DNA of 64,000 nucleotides from the NCBI GenBank assembly GCA_963842725.1, contig CAWJHN010000004.1:1798001-1862000 (forward strand), written 5' to 3'. The position numbers and the translations under genes were made by a program. The first letter of the stretch is position 1, and each line of letters begins with the position of its first letter. This stretch comes from UBA10649 sp963842725. Lineage in GTDB: Bacteria; Actinomycetota; Actinomycetes; S36-B12. The notes beneath the pieces are model-generated. The model ran no database searches and was not told the DNA's origin. It saw only the letters and a list, made by a program, of their open reading frames with translations. This document shows, in pieces, positions 1 through 9,033 of the stretch.

Positions 1-246
1 GGCCAGCGCCTCCAGCCAGCGGGCCATGAGGTAGTGCCGCACCGTGCGGGCCAGGGCAAGGTGCTGGTCGTTCACCGTGGCGCGAGCCAGCGAGACGCCC
101 TGACCGTAGTTGAGCTCACGAAGGAACGAGCCCACGAAGCCGTCGACGTCGGGCGCGGGCGACTGCACGGGGGCGAGCGCCTGCTCGTTGATCGGAACCA
201 CGCGCGGGCCCTTGACGGGATCGATGACGTAATCGTTATCAGTCAC
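1..246 (-). CDS. Glycogen/starch phosphorylase-like protein, N-terminal part (runs off the window)
   Basis: The reading frame begins with GTG at 246 and stays open to the left edge, giving the first 82 residues. Residues 35-80 contain a segment of the type FLRELNYGQG followed by an LALARTVRHYLMARW helix. This resembles the N-terminal region of GT35 glycogen/maltodextrin phosphorylases, where a 'Y-x-x-G ... D-x-x-x-A-L-A-x-x-V-R-D-x-L-x-x-R-W' pattern is usual. Such enzymes release glucose-1-phosphate from alpha-1,4-glucans in the cytoplasm. The pyridoxal-phosphate lysine and the catalytic domain lie outside the window, so the call rests on the N-terminal pattern only. Confidence 0.5.
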   Translation of the reverse strand, partial: MTDNDYVIDPVKGPRVVPINEQALAPVQSPAPDVDGFVGSFLRELNYGQGVSLARATVNDQHLALARTVRHYLMARWLEALA

Positions 247-386
247 CGCGCAACCGTAGCGGCCGTTTGTTAACGATCTGTCAGACCGCCACGCAGGTGC
301 CTGCCCGGTCGTGTCGTGGTCACCGGCCCGCTGGGTGACTGACGTGCGCGAGAGCTCAGGGTCACCTCCTTGTCGGGGGACTAGTT

Positions 387-416
387 GCACGTATAGCATT
401 CTGGGTGTGCGTATAG
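387..416 (+). promoter_or_regulatory. Tandem 10-bp direct repeat at the TetR start
   Basis: Two related 10-mers, GCACGTATAG (387-396) and GTGCGTATAG (407-416), lie exactly 20 bp apart and share CGTATAG. The second overlaps the GTG start of the TetR gene. The spacing, about two helical turns, fits a binding site for a dimeric or tetrameric repressor and suggests autoregulation. Binding is inferred, not shown. Confidence 0.35.
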
Positions 417-1099
417 TTGCGAGCTCGCAAGCGCGGACCGCGGCCGATCTCACCGCACGCGCGAGGATCCGTGATGCGGCGATCGACTGCTTCGCCGAAG
501 CAGGATTCGAGACGCCGTTCCGCACGATCGCCGCCCGCGCCGAGGTCTCTCCCGGGTTGATCACGCATCACTTCGGCTCGAAGGCAGCCCTGCGTGCTGA
601 GTGCGACGCCGAGGTGCTCCGGCAGTACCACGCCCTGAAGTCGGAGGCGATCGCCAGCCCGAGTGCCTACCTGCTGGAGCGGTTGAGTGCGCCGGGCGTC
701 GCGGCCACGGTGACCGTCTACATGCTCCGTGCCATCCACGCCGGCGGCCGGCCGGCGAGGGACTTCCTGGACAGCCTGATCGACCATGCCCGCGAGATCA
801 TGGCCGAGAGCGTTGCCAGTGGCATGGCGCGCCCCTCGCGGGACGAGGAGGCGCGGTCGCGCTATCTCACCTACCAGACGATGGGCGCCATGCTCGTGCA
901 GTTCCTCACGGCGCCACAGCTCACACCCGATGAATTCGTCGAATCGCTGCGCTCCAGCCAGCGAGAGGCGGTGCTGCCGATCCTCGAGCTCTACACCGAG
1001 GGCCTGCTCACCAGCCGCGACATGCTCGACGACTACCTGCAGTACCTCGGGCAGGCTCCGGACGCTCACGGCAGAGGAAAGGCCAATGTCCACACATGA
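407..1099 (+). CDS. TetR/AcrR family repressor of the adjacent exporter
   Basis: The 230-residue protein has a typical TetR helix-turn-helix in residues 15-60 (RIRDAAIDCFAEAGF, then TIAARAEVSPGLITHHFGSK) and an all-helical ligand-binding C-terminal part. The frame is open from 311, but the upstream residues are not TetR-like, so the GTG at 407 is the likely start. The gene overlaps the ABC ATPase gene by 14 bp and the exporter genes follow without a gap. It therefore probably senses an exported compound and represses its own operon. The ligand cannot be deduced. Confidence 0.85.
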   Translation: MRIVASSQARTAADLTARARIRDAAIDCFAEAGFETPFRTIAARAEVSPGLITHHFGSKAALRAECDAEVLRQYHALKSEAIASPSAYLLERLSAPGVAATVTVYMLRAIHAGGRPARDFLDSLIDHAREIMAESVASGMARPSRDEEARSRYLTYQTMGAMLVQFLTAPQLTPDEFVESLRSSQREAVLPILELYTEGLLTSRDMLDDYLQYLGQAPDAHGRGKANVHT

Positions 1100-2006
1100 G
1101 ATGGCCGTTCAGGTTGATGGTCTGATCAAGAGCTTCGGCAGTGTCCACGCCCTGCGGGGCCTGGACCTGACCGTGCCCACCGGCCAGGTCACCGGCTTCC
1201 TGGGCCCCAATGGATCCGGCAAGTCCACCACGATCCGCATCCTGCTCGGACTGCTGCGCAGCGACGGCGGCCGCGCGAGTGTCCTCGGCGGTGACCCCTG
1301 GGCGGACGCCGTCCGGCTGCACCGCTCGATCGCGTACGTGCCCGGCGACGTGACCCTGTGGCCGAACCTCACCGGCGGTCAGGCGATCGACATTCTGTCC
1401 CGGCTGTCCGGTGGCCTCGACCCCAAGCGCAAGCAGGTGATGCTCGAGCGCTTCGAGCTCGACCCGACGAAGAAGGCCAGGGCCTACTCCAAGGGCAACC
1501 GGCAGAAGGTCGCCCTTGTCGCGGCCCTGGCCTCGGACGCCGAGCTGCTCCTCCTGGACGAGCCGACGTCGGGTCTGGACCCGTTGATGGAAGCGGCATT
1601 CACCGAGTGCATCCGCGAGGTGAAGCGCGACGGCCGCTCGGTGCTGTTGTCCAGCCACATCTTCGCCGAGGTGGAGCGGCTGGCAGACCGGGTGACGATC
1701 ATTCGGGACGGCGCCACCGTCGAGTCCGGCACCATCGCGGAGCTGCGCCACCTGACGCGCTCGCAGATCACGGCGGTGCTCGACTCGGGAGCCGACGGTC
1801 TCGCGGCGATGCCCGGGGTGCACAACCTGCAGAGACTCGACGGCCACCTCACCTTCGCGGTGGACGACGCCGAGTTACCCGCTGTCCTCGGCGCGCTCGC
1901 CCAGCTCCAGCCGCGCTCGCTCATCGCCAACCCGCCGTCGCTGGAGGAGCTCTTCCTGCGCCACTACGGCGACGAGCTGGCCGCACTCAGGACAGGCGAG
2001 CGATGA
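1086..2006 (+). CDS. ABC-2 type exporter, ATP-binding subunit
   Basis: The 306-residue protein has the Walker A motif GPNGSGKST near residue 40, a variant ABC signature (YSKGNRQKVALVAAL) near 140, and a Walker B LLLLDEPTSGLDP followed by the D-loop. The H-loop histidine is in LLSSHIFAEVERL. It resembles ATPases of actinobacterial drug/antibiotic exporters (DrrA type). The start ATG lies 8 bp after a GAGG ribosome binding site inside the end of the tetR gene. The stop overlaps the permease start (ATGA at 2003-2006), so the two subunits are translationally coupled. Confidence 0.92.
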   Translation: MSTHEMAVQVDGLIKSFGSVHALRGLDLTVPTGQVTGFLGPNGSGKSTTIRILLGLLRSDGGRASVLGGDPWADAVRLHRSIAYVPGDVTLWPNLTGGQAIDILSRLSGGLDPKRKQVMLERFELDPTKKARAYSKGNRQKVALVAALASDAELLLLDEPTSGLDPLMEAAFTECIREVKRDGRSVLLSSHIFAEVERLADRVTIIRDGATVESGTIAELRHLTRSQITAVLDSGADGLAAMPGVHNLQRLDGHLTFAVDDAELPAVLGALAQLQPRSLIANPPSLEELFLRHYGDELAALRTGER

Positions 2007-3649
2007 CGGCGACGGCAACCAGGCCCGCAGCGGATCCCAGGACGCGGCGTCCGGCGTCCGACACTCTCGCCGGCACCGGCACGATGCTGCGGCTCGTTCT
2101 GCGGCGCAACCGGATCCGGTTGGTCGTGTGGTGGATGGTGCTCGTCGGCCTGTTCGCCTACGTCGGTGCCTACTACTCGAGCATCTTCACCACGCAGGCC
2201 GCGCTGGACGACTTCGGGGCGATCAGCAACACGCCCGGGATCAAGGCGCTCACCGGCCTGGCGGCGGCGCCGAACACCCTGGGCGGGGCGGTCTGGACGA
2301 AGGTCTGGATGACGTGCGCCCTGTCGCTCGCCTTCGGTGTCGTCTTCCTGGTCACCCGGAACGGGCGCGCCGACGAGGAGGTCGGCCGCACCGAGCTGCT
2401 GCGTTCGCGCATGCTCGGCCTACACGCCTGCTCCGCGGCGTCCTGGCTGGTCAACGCCCTGTTGTGCGTTGCCGTGGGCGTCGGGGTCGCTCTCGTCTCG
2501 GCGGTCAGCGGACTCGATCCCGACGGGGCCGGGATCACCGGCTCGCTCGTCGTCGGTGCCTCGCTGACCGGCGTCGGGCTGGTCGCCCTCGGGGTCGGCG
2601 CTCTGGCCGGGCAGGTGACGTCCACCTCGCGGGGTGCGAACGCGCTCGGGTCCAGCGTTCTCGGCCTGTTCTACGTGCTGCGCATGGTCGGCGATCTCGG
2701 TGACGGCCGGCTGAGCTGGGCCTCGCCCGTCGGATGGGCGCAGCAGATGCAGCCCTGGGGAGGCAACCGCTGGTGGCCGCTCGCGCTGCTCGTCGTCCTC
2801 GCCGTCGTGCTCGTCGCGGTGGCGGCCCGGCTGGAAGCCCGGCGCGATCTCGGCGCCGGGTTGATCCCTGAGCGCGCCGGCCCGAACGGCGCACCGGCCC
2901 GCTATGCGACGCCGCTCGGCCTGGCGCTGCGGCTCCAGCGCGGCCCCATCGTGGGGTGGTCGCTCACGGTCCTGTTGTCCGCGCTGCTGTTCGGGTCCGT
3001 CGTCGAGTCCATGACCGACCTGCTGGACGACACCGGAGCCCCACCCGTGATGTTGCGGGGTACCGGTGTGGACGCGTTGCTGACTCTGCTCGTGATGATG
3101 ATGGCCATGATCGCGGCCGTGTTCGCCCTGCAGTCCGCAGTCTCGCTGCGCGCCGACGAGGCGAGCGGGATCATCGAGCCCCAACTCGCGGGCGCCTTGC
3201 CGCGCGGCCGGTGGATGGCGCAGCGCCTGATGATCCCTGCCGTCGGAACGGCAGTGCTCCTGGTCGTGGGGGGCGCGGGCATCGGCGCCGGCTACGGTTC
3301 GATCATCGGCGACTCGGGGCAGGCGAGCCGGTTGGCGGTCGCCGCCCTGGCGTACTGGCCGGCGGTGATGGTGCTGGTCGGTGTCGCGGTGGCGCTGTTC
3401 GGCTGGCTGCCTCGGCTGGCCATTCCCCTGACCTGGGGGGTGCTGGCGGCCATGTGGTTCGTCGTCCTCATCGGTGACGCGCTACACCTGCCCGGCTGGC
3501 TGCTCGACCTGCTTCCGTTCTCGGCGACGCCCAACGCCCCGTTCGAGCCGCTGACCTGGACGCCGCTGGTCGTTCTGACGCTCGTGGCCGCGGCGCTCGT
3601 CTGGGCCGGGCTGAGCCGGTTCGCACACCGCGACATTCAGCCCGCGTAG
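2003..3649 (+). CDS. ABC-2 type exporter, membrane permease (polyketide/antibiotic exporter-like)
   Basis: The 548-residue protein has about 12 hydrophobic segments arranged as two similar halves. The first segment is near residue 40 (RLVVWWMVLVGLFAYVGAYY) and the second half starts near residue 315 (GPIVGWSLTVLLSALLFGSV). This two-half layout and the length match permeases annotated as 'polyketide antibiotic exporters'. It pairs with the ATPase just upstream through an ATGA overlap. With the TetR gene it forms a three-gene drug-efflux operon. The substrate is unknown. Confidence 0.88.
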   Translation: MTATATRPAADPRTRRPASDTLAGTGTMLRLVLRRNRIRLVVWWMVLVGLFAYVGAYYSSIFTTQAALDDFGAISNTPGIKALTGLAAAPNTLGGAVWTKVWMTCALSLAFGVVFLVTRNGRADEEVGRTELLRSRMLGLHACSAASWLVNALLCVAVGVGVALVSAVSGLDPDGAGITGSLVVGASLTGVGLVALGVGALAGQVTSTSRGANALGSSVLGLFYVLRMVGDLGDGRLSWASPVGWAQQMQPWGGNRWWPLALLVVLAVVLVAVAARLEARRDLGAGLIPERAGPNGAPARYATPLGLALRLQRGPIVGWSLTVLLSALLFGSVVESMTDLLDDTGAPPVMLRGTGVDALLTLLVMMMAMIAAVFALQSAVSLRADEASGIIEPQLAGALPRGRWMAQRLMIPAVGTAVLLVVGGAGIGAGYGSIIGDSGQASRLAVAALAYWPAVMVLVGVAVALFGWLPRLAIPLTWGVLAAMWFVVLIGDALHLPGWLLDLLPFSATPNAPFEPLTWTPLVVLTLVAAALVWAGLSRFAHRDIQPA

Positions 3650-3765
3650 CGGCTCCCATCCCGATCGGCCGGGGTGGATCGGGTGGTGGCGGGTTGATGC
3701 ACGCAGACGGTGCACAACCCTCCACCACGCGCAGGCCGACACCCTGGTCCTCCGTCCGGGTGGCG

Positions 3766-4941
3766 TCAGCGGCTCTTCATCAGGCCGGCCAGCCGGGCGA
3801 CCCTCATGCCGGCGTGAAGGTCGTTGCGGATCGCGCCGTCGAAGAGGTCGCTGCCGGTCAGCGCACGGATCCGATCGAGGCGGTAGTACAGCGTGCTCCG
3901 GTGGATGTGCAGGGCCCTGGCTGTCTCCACGACATGTCCCCCGGTGTCGAGGAAGGCCTCGAGAGTGGCGACGAGGTCTGAGCCGGTCGGGAGCGTCATG
4001 ACGCTCTGCACCTCGGGCGGGAAGTCGTGCGGGCTGAGCTCGTCGAGGGGGAGCTGCAGCAGCAGCCGGTCGATGCCGAGGTCGTCCCAGAACGCGGATC
4101 GTCCGTACCGCCGGGGGTCTCGAGCCGATGCGCGCCAGGCGATCTGGGCCTCGTGGTAGGACTCGCCGGCATCCATCAGGGATGTCCTGAGGCCTCCGAT
4201 GCCGGCACAGACTGCCTCCAGCCCCTTCTCGCCGAGGACGGTTGCCAGCCGGGACCGGCTGACCTGCCGGGGGAAGACGAAGACCCCCTCGTCGCCGAGG
4301 GCTGCACCCGCGATCCGCACTGTCGTCGAGCGTGCGACGAGGTTCAGCGTCTTCTCGGTCGCCCGACGGACCGACAGCCGGTCCCGGGGGTAGGTCGACC
4401 GGAAGACCAGTACGCAGCACTCCCCGGAGTCGCTGATCAGTCCTTCGTCCAGAAGCCGGCTGCCCGCGGTCTCCCGGGTCGTTCTCGTCTCGCCGACCAG
4501 GTCGCGGATCAGCTTGCGCGTGTGCTCGGCGCGGTTGCGCACCTCGAATCCCCACAGGGCCAGCCGGAGCCCCAGCTCGTCGGAGGCGTCAGCGATCGCC
4601 TTCTCGACGGATCCCGGAATCGGGGCCTCGACCGGTTCGTCGTCGAGGTAGGTCAGATAACCGAGCAGCCGGTTGTCGTGGTTGAGCGGGGCGATGACCC
4701 GGGAGGATTCGGACCGGTCGGTGGGCACCCGGACCGCACGCCGTCGAACGCGAGCGGATTCTGCCTTGAGCAGTGACTCAGCCAGTTCCTGGTTGCTCAC
4801 CGTGAGCGTGAGGGACAGCTGCTCCCGGCCCGCTTCGCTGTCGTGGAAGCTGGCCGCCGCCACGTTCCAGTCCACATCGATGATCACGATCGGGTGACCG
4901 AGGGTGGCCGACAGGTTCTCCACGGCGTTGTCGAGACTCAT
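3766..4941 (-). CDS. PucR/CdaR-family transcriptional regulator of the aromatic operon
   Basis: The 391-residue protein ends in the PucR C-terminal helix-turn-helix (HVVETARALHIHRSTLYYRL, near residue 340). Before it are a central GGDEF-like regulatory region and an N-terminal sensory part. The ATG at 4941 was chosen because AAGGGG lies a few bases upstream. A TTG at 4965 would add eight residues. The gene is divergent from the catabolic operon that starts at 5104, and PucR proteins commonly control such neighbours. It is probably an activator that responds to the phenolic substrate or a breakdown product. Confidence 0.88.
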   Translation of the reverse strand: MSLDNAVENLSATLGHPIVIIDVDWNVAAASFHDSEAGREQLSLTLTVSNQELAESLLKAESARVRRRAVRVPTDRSESSRVIAPLNHDNRLLGYLTYLDDEPVEAPIPGSVEKAIADASDELGLRLALWGFEVRNRAEHTRKLIRDLVGETRTTRETAGSRLLDEGLISDSGECCVLVFRSTYPRDRLSVRRATEKTLNLVARSTTVRIAGAALGDEGVFVFPRQVSRSRLATVLGEKGLEAVCAGIGGLRTSLMDAGESYHEAQIAWRASARDPRRYGRSAFWDDLGIDRLLLQLPLDELSPHDFPPEVQSVMTLPTGSDLVATLEAFLDTGGHVVETARALHIHRSTLYYRLDRIRALTGSDLFDGAIRNDLHAGMRVARLAGLMKSR

Positions 4942-4955
4942 GACGCCCCTTCTTC

Positions 4956-5009
4956 TCTCCTGCAAAGGGTAGGAGAAACGCTGTCATATCTCCGACCGAA
5001 TGCAGGAGA
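4956..5009. promoter_or_regulatory. Nested inverted repeat in the divergent PucR/catabolic promoter
   Basis: TCTCCTGCA (4956-4964) and TGCAGGAGA (5001-5009) form a perfect 9-bp inverted repeat. Inside it lies a shorter GGAGA/TCTCC pair. The element sits between the pucR start at 4941 and the operon start at 5104, so a single bound regulator could control both directions. It is a good candidate for the PucR operator, though this is inferred from position and symmetry only. Confidence 0.5.
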
Positions 5010-5103
5010 TAGTGACGGCGGCCACACGCCTACCTTTGCGCAACGGAAGCAGCCCGCCTCGATCCGCCGAGGCAGTGAGCCCCGGGCGGGAGAGGAGGCG
5101 AGG

Positions 5104-5949
5104 GTGCAGAGAACCGAGACTGTTCGCCGTGCTGCCGGGGGCTTCGACACCACGCTGATCCAGGGCGGACCGCCTGACGGTGAGCCGGTGCTGTTCGTCC
5201 ACAACACGACGCCAGGGGTGACCGCCGCCACCGGTTGGGGCTCGTTCGCGTCGAGGCTGTCCGACGAGTTCCGGGTCCTGGCGCCCGACCTCGTCGGCCA
5301 CGGAGCGACCACGTGCGAGCGCCCGGTACGGACCGGTCTCGCGGCGTGGACCCGTACCCGGGTGGCCCAGGTGCTCGCCCTGCTGGACGAACTGTCCGTC
5401 AACCGGGTGCACGTGGTCGCCGCAGCCCTGGCTGCTCCTCTGGCGCTCCACCTCGTCTCCGCGGATCCGGACCGGTTCGTGGGGGTCTGCCTGGTCGGCG
5501 CTCTCGGCGGCAAGACGGAGGTGACACCGGAGTTCCGCGCGTGTATGTCGTTCTACGAGGACCCGTGCGTGGAGGCCATCTCCAACCTCGTTCTGTGGTC
5601 GTACTACGACGCCGAGCAGGTGCTGCCCTCGTTGAACGACGTCGTCCGGGATCTGTACTCCGAGGCCATGCGCCCTGAGGTGCGCGGGGCCTTCGAGAGC
5701 TGCTACGGGTCCTCACGCGTTGCCGAGCAACTTCTGATCGCCCCTGCGGCGTTGCGCCGGATCGGTAATCCGGTCCTGCTCGTGCACGGGCGTGAGGACC
5801 GGTTCGCGAGACCGTCCTCCGCCTTCTACCTGCAGCAACACCTGCCCAACGCCTCCCTGCACCTGCTTCCGAACGTGGGCCACGCGCTGGCGACCGAACG
5901 AGCGGACGAGCTCGAACGGCTGCTCCGCACCTACCTGCACGACCTGTGA
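5104..5949 (+). CDS. Alpha/beta-hydrolase fold protein lacking the nucleophile serine
   Basis: The 281-residue protein has the alpha/beta-hydrolase layout: a PVLFVHNTTPG strand-loop near residue 30, DLVGHG near 62, an acid in HGRED near 225 and a histidine in NVGHAL near 258. At the nucleophile elbow, where G-x-S-x-G is expected, it reads VVAAALAAP, so Ala occupies the Ser position (about residue 108). A GTG start at 5104 is preceded by GGAGAGGAGG. It is the first gene of the aromatic operon. The family is clear, but ordinary esterase or C-C hydrolase chemistry is unlikely. Confidence 0.75.
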   Translation: MQRTETVRRAAGGFDTTLIQGGPPDGEPVLFVHNTTPGVTAATGWGSFASRLSDEFRVLAPDLVGHGATTCERPVRTGLAAWTRTRVAQVLALLDELSVNRVHVVAAALAAPLALHLVSADPDRFVGVCLVGALGGKTEVTPEFRACMSFYEDPCVEAISNLVLWSYYDAEQVLPSLNDVVRDLYSEAMRPEVRGAFESCYGSSRVAEQLLIAPAALRRIGNPVLLVHGREDRFARPSSAFYLQQHLPNASLHLLPNVGHALATERADELERLLRTYLHDL

Positions 5950-5991
5950 AGAGCGTCCCCGACCCCGACGAAGAAACCTGAGGAGCAGCAC

Positions 5992-7536
5992 ATGACCTCG
6001 CTCAAGGACACTGAGCAGATCACCGCCCCCTACACCGGGGCCGGCTACCTGGAGTCCCTCCGGGACGGACGAACCGTCTACATGTACGGCGAGACCGTGC
6101 ACGACGTCACGACGCATCCGGCCTTCCGCAACACCGCCCGCAGCATCGCCAGCCTCTACGACGCGCTGCACGACCCCGAGTACCACGACGTGCTCACCAT
6201 GCCCACGGACACCGGTTCCGGCGGCTACACGCACCGGTTCTTCAGGTCTCCCCGGTCTCAGGCGGACCTCGTCGGCAGCCGGGACGCCATCGCCACCTGG
6301 TGCCGGTTGAGCTACGGCTTCATGGGCAGGACACCCGACTTCAAGGCGACCTTCACCGCGACCCTCGGTGACCTTCCGGACTTCTACGGCGACTACGCCG
6401 GCAACGCGCGCGCCTGGTACAAGCTGACCCAGGAGCAGGTTCCGTTCATCAACCACGCGATCGTGAATCCGCCGGTGGACCGCGATCGTGCCGCCGACGA
6501 CAACGACGTCTACATCCGCGTTGTCAAGGAGACCGACAACGGAATCGTGGTCAGCGGCGCCAAGATGGTCGCCACCGCGAGCATGTTCACGAACTACACC
6601 TTCGTGGCGAACTTCCAGCCGGTCTTCAAGGAGGAGTTCGCAGTCAGCTTCTTCGTCGACATGAACGCCCCGGGCATCAAGATGCTCGCGCGGCCGTCGT
6701 ACGAGTTCGCCGCCGCAGCTGCCGGAAACCCGTTCGACTACCCGCTGTCCAGCCGCTTCGACGAGAACGACGCGATCCTGGTGTTCGACGACGTGCTCAT
6801 CCCCTGGGAGAACGTCCTGGTGTACCGGGACATCGAGAAGTCCAACCACTTCCTGCCGGCGGTGGGTTTCGCCGAGCGCGCCATGATGCACGGCACCACC
6901 CGGATGGGCGTGAAGCTGGACCTCATCTCGGGGCTGCTGATGATGGCTCTCGAGGCGGCCGGCACGAACACCTTCCGCGGGGTGCAGGCCGACGTCGGCG
7001 AGGTCATGGCCTGGCGCCAGCTCGCCTGGGCGTTGAGCGATGCACTGGTGTCGAATCCGTCGGTGACCCCCACCGGGATGGTCCAGCCGAACTCGCAGAC
7101 GGCGATCATGGTGCGGCTCATGAACGCCGTCGGGTGGCCGCGGGTGCGCGACATCATCCAGCGGACCGTGGCGGGCGGGCTCATCGTTCAGCCGTCCAGC
7201 TCCCTGGACTTCAAGAACCCCGAGATCCGGCCCTACCTCGACCGCTTCTACCGTGGCTCCAACGGCTACGACGCCGTCGAGCGCAACAAGGTCATCAAAC
7301 TGCTTTGGGACGCAACGGGTTCGGAGTTCGGAGGGCGCCACGACCTGTACGAGCGCAACTATGCCGGCAACCACGACATCCAGCGGATGAATGTTCTGCA
7401 GTACGCGGAGATGACGGGCGTCATGGGGCAGCTGAAGGACTTCGCACGCAAGTGCATGAGCGACTACGACCTCGACGGCTGGGTCAACCCGATCTGGAAG
7501 TCGAACGACGATGTGAACGTGCTCGGCAAGGACTGA
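5992..7536 (+). CDS. HpaB-family FADH2-dependent phenol/4-hydroxyphenylacetate-type monooxygenase, oxygenase component
   Basis: The 514-residue length and the pattern along the whole protein fit the HpaB/PheA1/TftD group of two-component flavin monooxygenases. These use reduced FAD from a partner reductase to hydroxylate a phenol next to its hydroxyl group. Supporting segments are FINHAIVNPPVDRD near 150, GIVVSGAKMVATAS near 185 and DDVLIPWENVLVYRD near 265. A reductase gene follows five bases after its stop. In this operon it most likely forms the catechol that the dioxygenase at 10223 cleaves. The exact substrate cannot be read from sequence. Confidence 0.88.
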   Translation: MTSLKDTEQITAPYTGAGYLESLRDGRTVYMYGETVHDVTTHPAFRNTARSIASLYDALHDPEYHDVLTMPTDTGSGGYTHRFFRSPRSQADLVGSRDAIATWCRLSYGFMGRTPDFKATFTATLGDLPDFYGDYAGNARAWYKLTQEQVPFINHAIVNPPVDRDRAADDNDVYIRVVKETDNGIVVSGAKMVATASMFTNYTFVANFQPVFKEEFAVSFFVDMNAPGIKMLARPSYEFAAAAAGNPFDYPLSSRFDENDAILVFDDVLIPWENVLVYRDIEKSNHFLPAVGFAERAMMHGTTRMGVKLDLISGLLMMALEAAGTNTFRGVQADVGEVMAWRQLAWALSDALVSNPSVTPTGMVQPNSQTAIMVRLMNAVGWPRVRDIIQRTVAGGLIVQPSSSLDFKNPEIRPYLDRFYRGSNGYDAVERNKVIKLLWDATGSEFGGRHDLYERNYAGNHDIQRMNVLQYAEMTGVMGQLKDFARKCMSDYDLDGWVNPIWKSNDDVNVLGKD

Positions 7537-7541
7537 GCACG

Positions 7542-8099
7542 GTGGTGACGCCGGCGCACCCGGATCAGGCCGCGGATGCGGCCGCCGAGATGACGGCGGC
7601 CTTCCGAGCCGCGATGGGGAACTACCCGACGGGTGTCGCCATCGTCACGACGAAGACCGCCGACGGTGAACCGGTCGGGCTCACCATCAACTCGCTGGCC
7701 TCGGTGTCGATGGACCCGCTGCTGCTGCTGTGGTCGGTGGCCAACTCGGTCAACAGCGCCGGGGCTTTCATCGAGGGTGGGCTCTTCGCCGTGCACCTGC
7801 TAGGTGCCCACCAGTCCGACACTGCCATGACCTTCGCCACCAAGGGACACGAACGGTTCACGAAACACCGATGGGGATGGTCGGAGCGCGGGCTCCCGAT
7901 CCTCCAGGACTCTGCCGCGGTCTTCGAGTGCGCCCTGTACCGGGCCGTCGAGGCGGGGGACCACACGATTCTCATCGGCGAGGTCCTCCAGGTCGCGCAG
8001 GCTGACCGTGCGGCACTCCTCTACCACCGGCGCGGTTTCCACTCGGTGGCACCGCTGCCGGTCTGCGCCGAACCGCTCACCGTCACCCAGGGTTGGTAG
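7542..8099 (+). CDS. Flavin reductase component of the HpaB-type monooxygenase
   Basis: The 185-residue protein matches the flavin reductase-like domain (HpaC type). Examples are FRAAMGNYPTGVAIVTT near residue 25, GLTINSLASVSMDPLLLL near 50 and HRRGFHSVAPLP near the C-terminus. It would reduce FAD or FMN with NAD(P)H and pass the flavin to the oxygenase encoded just upstream. Two adjacent GTG codons (7542 and 7545) are both possible starts. The gene is tightly spaced inside the operon, which supports a dedicated oxygenase/reductase pair. Confidence 0.88.
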   Translation: MVTPAHPDQAADAAAEMTAAFRAAMGNYPTGVAIVTTKTADGEPVGLTINSLASVSMDPLLLLWSVANSVNSAGAFIEGGLFAVHLLGAHQSDTAMTFATKGHERFTKHRWGWSERGLPILQDSAAVFECALYRAVEAGDHTILIGEVLQVAQADRAALLYHRRGFHSVAPLPVCAEPLTVTQGW

Positions 8100-8148
8100 G
8101 TCGCGAACGCGCCCACCTGCCTCTCGCATCTTTGATTGGAGCAACGCC

Positions 8149-9033
8149 TTGACCACTGTTTCCGATACAGGCGCGCCGGCAGCCGGTACCTCGGCCATGC
8201 CCGCTCGCCAGACCATTCAGACTGGGAGCTTCCAGACCGCTTACTATCGCGCCGGCCAGGGGGACGGCCGCCCCGTCATCCTCGTCCACGGCGGTGGGGC
8301 CGGCGCCGACAGCGTGAGCAACTGGGAACGCTGCTTCCCGCTGTTCGCGCGGTACACAACGGCCTACGCGATGGACATGGTCGGTTTCGGCAACTCGGAC
8401 GCCCCCTCGCCGACGACCTTCGACTACACCCAGGACTCCCGCAATCGTCAGCTCATCGACTTCATCGAGGCCCTCGACCTCGGGCCCGCGCACCTGATCG
8501 GCAACTCCATGGGCGGAGCCACCTCTCTCGGCGTGGCGATGCAGCGCCCGGATCTGGTGGAGAGCCTCGTCCTGATGGGCAGCGGTGGGCGCGCTCAGCA
8601 CCTGTCTGCGGACCTCGGCCCGGTCATCCACTACGACTTCACCGTCGAGGGCATGCGTGCCGTCATCGGCGTGCTGGCCAACCCCGGCTTCATCCCCTCA
8701 GACGACCAGGTCACCTACCGGTACGAGATGTCGCTGCGCCCACAGCTCGTGGCCGCCTACAAGGCGACGATGGGCTGGGTCCGGGAGAACGGCCTGCACT
8801 ACCCGGACGACATGATCGCCGCGGTCAAGACGCGAACTCTGGTGGTGAACGGCAAGGAGGACAAGGTCGTTCCGATCGAGCAGGCCTTCGAGTTCCTCAC
8901 GTTGCTGGAGAACTCGACCGGCTATCTCATCCCGCACTGCCGGCACTGGGCGATGATCGAATACCCCGAGCTCTTCGCCAAGGTGTGCATCGACTTCTTC
9001 GCCGACCGCACGACCTACGGCGACGGCGCATGA
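8149..9033 (+). CDS. Meta-cleavage-product (C-C bond) alpha/beta-hydrolase
   Basis: The 294-residue protein has a HGGGAGA oxyanion loop near residue 48, the elbow GNSMGG with the nucleophile near Ser120, an acid in NGKEDKVVP and a histidine in PHCRHWAMIE. The GNSMGG elbow is characteristic of BphD/HsaD/DmpD-type hydrolases, which split the vinylogous diketone made by extradiol cleavage. A TTG start at 8149 follows GGAG by eight bases; ATG at 8197 is an alternative. Its operon includes an extradiol dioxygenase, which fits this role. Unlike the protein at 5104 it has the complete triad. Confidence 0.87.
   Translation: MTTVSDTGAPAAGTSAMPARQTIQTGSFQTAYYRAGQGDGRPVILVHGGGAGADSVSNWERCFPLFARYTTAYAMDMVGFGNSDAPSPTTFDYTQDSRNRQLIDFIEALDLGPAHLIGNSMGGATSLGVAMQRPDLVESLVLMGSGGRAQHLSADLGPVIHYDFTVEGMRAVIGVLANPGFIPSDDQVTYRYEMSLRPQLVAAYKATMGWVRENGLHYPDDMIAAVKTRTLVVNGKEDKVVPIEQAFEFLTLLENSTGYLIPHCRHWAMIEYPELFAKVCIDFFADRTTYGDGA

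Noticed and set aside
2420..3184. Long minus-strand open frames opposite the ABC permease
   Set aside because: They are antisense shadows of a clearly conserved gene, with residue compositions typical of GC-rich antisense frames.
5713..7374. A 553-residue minus-strand frame opposite the HpaB gene
   Set aside because: The plus strand encodes a full-length conserved oxygenase here; the opposite frame has no domain pattern.
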